Assembly (NCBI GenBank): GCA_938048735.1
Contig: CALIUM010000001.1
Span: forward strand, 45,892-109,891
DNA: 64,000 nt
Direction of reading: 5' to 3'
Source of the DNA: an uncultured archaeon
Lineage (GTDB): Archaea > Thermoproteota > Bathyarchaeia > TCS64
Below, piece after piece: positions 59,111 to 64,000 of the stretch (the first letter of the stretch is position 1; every line of letters starts with the position of its first letter). Under the pieces are notes generated by a model. The model did no database searches. It saw only the letters and a program-made list of their open reading frames with translations, and was not told the origin of the DNA. The translations under genes and the position numbers were made by a program.

Positions 59111-60637
59111 TCACGGTAACCTATACTCTAAGAGTTTTTCTACGATAATACCTCTCTTGAGATCGTCAGAGTAGGCTATGCCGAGAACTCTGATATATAA
59201 CCTCTCACCAACTATATTTAATGGGATCTCCTCCGTCTCCAGCCGTCCACTAGCCCTTATAAGCCCTCCACCCCTATGGAAGCCTGCTCCACTATCCCAG
59301 TACCAGCCATAGGGAACCCACTCAGAATCCCAGACTGAGTGGAGGAGTATCAGATGGAGGTCATGGGAAAGCTGCTCATCACTGAGCCAAAAATCACGGT
59401 CACCCATCGCGAGCCAACCCCCACTCCCAACCCTTATGAAGACAGGCAAGAAGAGGGTCAGGAGGCCACCCCTATGAGGCAGCTTATACTCGCCATAGGC
59501 ATAATAGCTCAACCCATACCTCTCAAGGGCATCCTTATCGAAGCCATATGCTTCCTCCCTATAGGATAGGCCGAGAGACCCGGAGATCCTAATGGGTGAG
59601 TAGTCGCCCAAGAAACCAGCGCCCTTAATGATGCTCTCGCTCCCGCTAGCAGAGGTGAGGAAAAGATGAGCGTCGAAAGCCTCAAAGGCGTCCCTGGCCA
59701 ACCTATAAAAACCATCCTCATAGAGGATCCTCTTGTAAGGTTGATGGGAGCCTACCGTGACCATTATTAGGCCCTGATCCATCATCCAGTCATAGATATG
59801 GGACCTCCCATATCTGGAGTCATCTCTTATATATCCATTTCCGTTAGGGTCTACGAGAGGGGCGGGCGCGGCATCCATAAGCTTTCTGCCCGACCCATCC
59901 CTGAGAGGATTCACCAAGACCAGGATCGCCTTGGGCATATCTCTAGAGAGCGTCTCTAGACCCCTGTAATCCACGGTCTCCACGGTCGTGTTAAAGCTCC
60001 TAAAGAACCTGATAATCGCCTCAGCTCTTTTCAATCCCTCCTCGGCCAGATACCTAGGATCATAGAAGATGTAAATGGGTCTTTTATCCTTCTCAAAAGA
60101 GCGATAGGTGAAGAGTATTAAATGAAGGGAGTCCAATCCAATCCCCTCGGCCTCGTAGGTCAAATCGACTTTGCGGGAGCCCGGAATGTGAGAAATCATT
60201 AGGTTCTTCACCTCGAGGTCGAACCGAGGCTCAGCCTCAGGGGCTCTCACAAAAACCTCAAAAACGTGGTCATCAACCGTCACAAGCCTTATAGAATGCT
60301 CCTCCCCGATCTTCCAGGGGAACTCTAACAAGCAACTTGTCTCTTCCCCCTCCCTAACAATCCTCTTCTCAGCATACCACCTGTAAACAGTTAGATTGTT
60401 AACAAAGAACTGCTTCAATTCTATCGACCCCTCCCTCACCCTGAGGGAGAACTCTATTTTTCTCATGTCCTCGCCAAACTTAAAGGAAACATCATATATT
60501 TGAATGGAGGGGCTTCTAGGTCTATTAAAATAATATATGCCGAGCCCTGAGCCAAAAAGTATTAAGACTACTATTATAATTACTATATCAAAAAAACCTA
60601 AACAACTTAAAGTATTACGTATTCGTGACAACATCAT
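59111..60637 (-). CDS. Membrane-anchored extracellular hypothetical protein
   Basis: N-terminal TM; PIYIFYDPRYLAEEGLKRAEAIIRFFRSFNTTVETVDYRGL suggests a GATase-like/Rossmannoid domain. Confidence 0.5.
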   Translation of the reverse strand: MMLSRIRNTLSCLGFFDIVIIIVVLILFGSGLGIYYFNRPRSPSIQIYDVSFKFGEDMRKIEFSLRVREGSIELKQFFVNNLTVYRWYAEKRIVREGEETSCLLEFPWKIGEEHSIRLVTVDDHVFEVFVRAPEAEPRFDLEVKNLMISHIPGSRKVDLTYEAEGIGLDSLHLILFTYRSFEKDKRPIYIFYDPRYLAEEGLKRAEAIIRFFRSFNTTVETVDYRGLETLSRDMPKAILVLVNPLRDGSGRKLMDAAPAPLVDPNGNGYIRDDSRYGRSHIYDWMMDQGLIMVTVGSHQPYKRILYEDGFYRLARDAFEAFDAHLFLTSASGSESIIKGAGFLGDYSPIRISGSLGLSYREEAYGFDKDALERYGLSYYAYGEYKLPHRGGLLTLFLPVFIRVGSGGWLAMGDRDFWLSDEQLSHDLHLILLHSVWDSEWVPYGWYWDSGAGFHRGGGLIRASGRLETEEIPLNIVGERLYIRVLGIAYSDDLKRGIIVEKLLEYRLP

Positions 60638-60750
60638 TTATTCCTCCAATAGCAATATAGATTTTTCCTATAATATTAAAGACACATGTGAAGTTTAAAT
60701 ATGTCTTAATTTCTGATGATTCTTTAATCCTAACCATTTCGCTCCTCTCC

Positions 60751-61821
60751 TCAAATTTTTCTCCATACATAGATCCCACTGAACAGATAGTTAGCGATGA
60801 AGCCTAAGAAGATGCCGATTAAGTTACTGATCATATAGGAGAATCCCACCCTAATTAGAGTTAAGAGAGTTATATAGTTTAAAAGGGCGCCTACTAAAGT
60901 TGTTCCATGGAAGTTTAGACATCTAATCAAGCGTCTTCCACTTCTTTTATATCTAAATGTCCATATATCATTCCATATGAAGTTATTAAGTATTGAGATC
61001 TCAATAGCAACGGGTGAAGCCAAAGGTATCGGAATATTAAGGGTCACTAATATATGAAGGATCCCCCAATTAACTAATATGCCGGAGATTCCTACTAGGA
61101 TGAACTTCAAAGGTTTGTACCTAGCCAGTTTTAAGCATTGAAGAGCATACTTGTAGTAGTCGTTAAGGCCTAGCTTTGACTTACCTATTCTCCTTGGTTT
61201 AAAAATATATGGTACTTCAGCTTTCTTAACACCAGGCCTCTTAACCAACAACTCTGTAAGGAACTTATATCCCACAGCCTCAAACTCCAGCCCCTCAATG
61301 AGATTTCGCCTAAACATGAAGTAACCAGATATTGGATCCTCAACATCCCTAGTACTTGGCAATAGTAAGTGGGCTAGCTTCACAGCACCCTTAGATATTA
61401 CTCTCCTAAAGGTATTCCACCCCTCAATACCCCCTCCCTCAGCATACCTTGAAGCTACTATGAGCTCTCCGCCTTCAATCAATTTATCTAGCATCTGTGG
61501 GAGAAGCTCTGGTGGATGCTGTAGATCTGCATCTATAACAGCAATAATATCTCCCTTGGATTTCTCGATTCCGGCCATAATAGCAGATGCTAACCCAAGC
61601 TTAAAAGGTCTCCTTAAAATTAATATATTATCATATTTATTATTCAACGATTCAACTATATCTGCTGTTCCATCAGGGCTATTATCATCAACGACAACTA
61701 TCTTAAATTTAATATCTTTTAAAATGTTTTCTATTAAATCTATTAATTTAGATATGTTTTCTTTTTCATTATATGTGGGAATTATTATATCTAACTCAAA
61801 GATTTCACCTTTAAGTTTCAT
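60751..61821 (-). CDS. Dolichol-phosphate mannosyltransferase-like GT2 fused to GtrA-like membrane domain
   Basis: DIIIPTYNEKENISKLI, VVDDNSPDGTADIV, VIDADLQHPPELLPQM; C-term FILVGISGILVNWGILHILV...NDIWTFRYK GtrA-like. Confidence 0.9.
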   Translation of the reverse strand: MKLKGEIFELDIIIPTYNEKENISKLIDLIENILKDIKFKIVVVDDNSPDGTADIVESLNNKYDNILILRRPFKLGLASAIMAGIEKSKGDIIAVIDADLQHPPELLPQMLDKLIEGGELIVASRYAEGGGIEGWNTFRRVISKGAVKLAHLLLPSTRDVEDPISGYFMFRRNLIEGLEFEAVGYKFLTELLVKRPGVKKAEVPYIFKPRRIGKSKLGLNDYYKYALQCLKLARYKPLKFILVGISGILVNWGILHILVTLNIPIPLASPVAIEISILNNFIWNDIWTFRYKRSGRRLIRCLNFHGTTLVGALLNYITLLTLIRVGFSYMISNLIGIFLGFIANYLFSGIYVWRKI

Positions 61822-61909
61822 CTTTTAATCAAAAAATGGTTTAACTCTCTATAGAAATAAACTTTTTGGTAAGTATAAAAGGATAAACTATCAACTCTTA
61901 AAGTAATTA

Positions 61910-63748
61910 TTATGTTACATGATACCAATTAACATGAAATGACAAGAAAATAACTAATAAAATTGAATTAAAAATGGTGAGAAAATAAAAAACATACCTA
62001 TTTTTCAAAAAATAACCTATTACCCAAAAAATAGGAAATAAAAATAACGATAATCTGGCAAAGGAAATATAATCAACTTCAAAACTCAAAATAAAAAAAT
62101 AAATTGTTGTGTGGAATAAAAATGGAAACATATTTTTTATTATATTCTTATCATAGTATTCTGATAAAATTGGATTTATGTAATAGTATAATAAAGTTAT
62201 TAAAATAAAAAGATACAGAGGTAAATTAATTATGAGGTAAATTAGGCTAACACCTGGGTTAAAATTCCATTGAAGAATTCCAAAATCTCTAACCATATCA
62301 ATTATCCCTTTTCTACACCATAACAACTCTGCTCGTATAGGAGTTAAAAATGAATTAGTTATAATAAAACTATAAATAAGAAAAATAAAAAAGGATGAAA
62401 AGATAAAAATAGAACATAAAACATATTTTAATACGTTTTTTCTCAAAAGAATAGCTTTAATAATATAAAATGTTTTCAAAATAATGGGAAATAATGGTCT
62501 AAAAGCCCATTGGCTTAATTCTTTATATCCATAAGCTGCAATATTTATATAGTATCCAGCATCCCATCTTGCGAAAAGATTTAAAATAGGAACATTATAA
62601 TCAGGAAGTCTCTCATTTTCAAAGGGAATTCTAAGCCCAAAAACAGAATTTGATAAAAAAGCATATATAATAACTATTAAACGTATGAATATTCCTAATA
62701 TAAGGATTTGCAAAATGCTTTTATGTCTTTTTATACTTATTGATTTATTAATCAAAATTTCAAAAAATTTATAAATCGCAAAGATTAACAACGGTATCGT
62801 GATTAAAGGAAGAAGTCCAAAAATAGAAATTTTACTCTCCTTTAAATTTTGAATATAACTTTTTGTTTTATCATAAATATATTCAGGATAATAGTTCTCA
62901 ATTCTAGCCGTAAAATCAATATGTGGTTCTATCATGGTTCTTTCATGGTATTCATTCCAGCTTGTTATTAAAACCAAATTTATCTTATCCTTATTTCTTA
63001 AAACAAAATCCCATTGATTATCATACAATTTCTTAGTATAATGTTTATCAATAACAATTTTGTTGTCTCGAGAAAGGTATGAATCATCATATCTAGGCAA
63101 AATAGCTACAACACCATCTTTTGAAATCTTAGGTGGTACACTCCAATATGGCCAATGAGCATATGGCTGTTCTCCTATAACTCTAATTGAAAATAATTGA
63201 TCATCGGGTGGGTTAAGAGGAACAAAGAAACCAAGTAAAGGTTTATTATTCCAGTAGAAATATTGATCACTATATGGTTGAATGTAATTTTCAAAAATAT
63301 ATTTTTTCAATTCCATGAACTTGTTTAAGTCAGAATCATAATCGCATACTGGTTCAACCATTAGCGCCACCTTTAATCTAAGATTATTTTCTTTAATTAT
63401 TTTAAATACCTTTTTTGAAGCATTATCTTCGAAAGAATTTTTCGATGTCCAAGATATTATCAAGAAATCTATCCCACATTCTTCTATCAACTTTAATTGA
63501 TAAAATATCAGAGTTTCATTAATAGATGAATAATATCCTGTGTAGTATTTTGTGTAAGGTATATCAACAACTATATTTAATGGATCATCATTCCAATGTC
63601 TAGTATTATCATACCAAACATAATAAAAAGTGCCGACAAGAACATTTTCACTTTTAATTCTTAAATTAAAATATAGAGATATAAATATCACATTAAAAAT
63701 TAGTAACATAATAATAAAAACAAAATATGTCTTTTTAAATTTATCCAT
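61910..63748 (-). CDS. Fusion: GH99-like (endo-alpha-mannosidase-type) domain + PIG-V-like mannosyltransferase membrane domain
   Basis: N-term VGTFYYVWYDNTRHWNDDP...GIDFLIISW...LVLITSWNEYHERTMIEPH; C-term FARWDAGYYINIAAYGYKELSQWAFRPLFPIILK. Confidence 0.7.
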   Translation of the reverse strand: MDKFKKTYFVFIIMLLIFNVIFISLYFNLRIKSENVLVGTFYYVWYDNTRHWNDDPLNIVVDIPYTKYYTGYYSSINETLIFYQLKLIEECGIDFLIISWTSKNSFEDNASKKVFKIIKENNLRLKVALMVEPVCDYDSDLNKFMELKKYIFENYIQPYSDQYFYWNNKPLLGFFVPLNPPDDQLFSIRVIGEQPYAHWPYWSVPPKISKDGVVAILPRYDDSYLSRDNKIVIDKHYTKKLYDNQWDFVLRNKDKINLVLITSWNEYHERTMIEPHIDFTARIENYYPEYIYDKTKSYIQNLKESKISIFGLLPLITIPLLIFAIYKFFEILINKSISIKRHKSILQILILGIFIRLIVIIYAFLSNSVFGLRIPFENERLPDYNVPILNLFARWDAGYYINIAAYGYKELSQWAFRPLFPIILKTFYIIKAILLRKNVLKYVLCSIFIFSSFFIFLIYSFIITNSFLTPIRAELLWCRKGIIDMVRDFGILQWNFNPGVSLIYLIINLPLYLFILITLLYYYINPILSEYYDKNIIKNMFPFLFHTTIYFFILSFEVDYISFARLSLFLFPIFWVIGYFLKNRYVFYFLTIFNSILLVIFLSFHVNWYHVT

Positions 63749-63754
63749 TTGAAA

Positions 63755-64000
63755 TCATCTCGGTATAATTTCTACATAATCTAACCAAACAGAGACATCT
63801 TTTTCGACTTCTAATCCTCTAAATTCGACATCAGGAATTTTATTCATTATTTCTATACTCAAAGTAAACGTATGCCATGTGTATGCCTTGCTGAAGTTCT
63901 CACCGAATATTTCAATAGATCCAATCTCTTTTCCCAAGAAGTTTGACCAGACATCAAGTTTTAAGATCTTTCCATCGGATATTTTATCTGTTTTTATCCT
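63755..64000 (-). CDS. C-terminal fragment of a secreted/carbohydrate-associated protein (runs past window end)
   Basis: Open frame to 64000; ...GSIEIFGENFSKAYTWHTFTLSIEIMNKIPDVEFRGLEVEKDVSVWLDYVEIIPR* resembles a beta-sandwich ligand-binding tail. Confidence 0.5.
   Translation of the reverse strand, partial: RIKTDKISDGKILKLDVWSNFLGKEIGSIEIFGENFSKAYTWHTFTLSIEIMNKIPDVEFRGLEVEKDVSVWLDYVEIIPR

Noticed and set aside
1-64000. CRISPR arrays, rRNA genes, intact transposases or prophage
   Set aside because: No regularly spaced repeats, no rRNA-like tracts and no transposase/integrase ORFs were recognised in either strand.

Overview
64 kb window that reads as an archaeal chromosome: TATA-box-like promoters, archaeal-type TrpRS, PDCD5-like DNA-binding protein, AlaX, MOT1-type transporter, HepT/MntA modules, PaREP1, and dolichol-P-type glycosyltransferases. 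Most of the window is GC-rich housekeeping or metabolic DNA. This includes trpS, pgk, a PyrI-PyrE fusion, a compact molybdenum-cofactor operon (moaA-moaD-moaE-moaC-moaB-moeA), lemA-htpX, MFS carriers, enolase-superfamily enzymes, a TPP enzyme and tRNA-Cys/tRNA-Pro. It is interrupted by AT-rich patches and decayed genes. Accessory themes are: (1) four HEPN/MNT-type toxin-antitoxin pairs between 17 and 31 kb, one with a nonsense codon and two with a GG-X9-DxD nucleotidyltransferase motif, plus other HEPN-like/PaREP1 genes near 50 kb; (2) a secreted S-layer-like protein and a membrane-anchored partner (50.8-54.5 kb) bracketed by an exact 18-bp direct repeat; (3) an AT-rich surface-glycan locus at 54.8-64 kb with a GH99-like/PIG-V-like fusion protein; (4) a membrane-anchored putative clan-CD (caspase/gingipain-like) protease near an anchored subtilase; (5) several genes collapsed to N- and C-terminal stubs. 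Family assignments come from motif reading of the supplied translations; no database searches were run.
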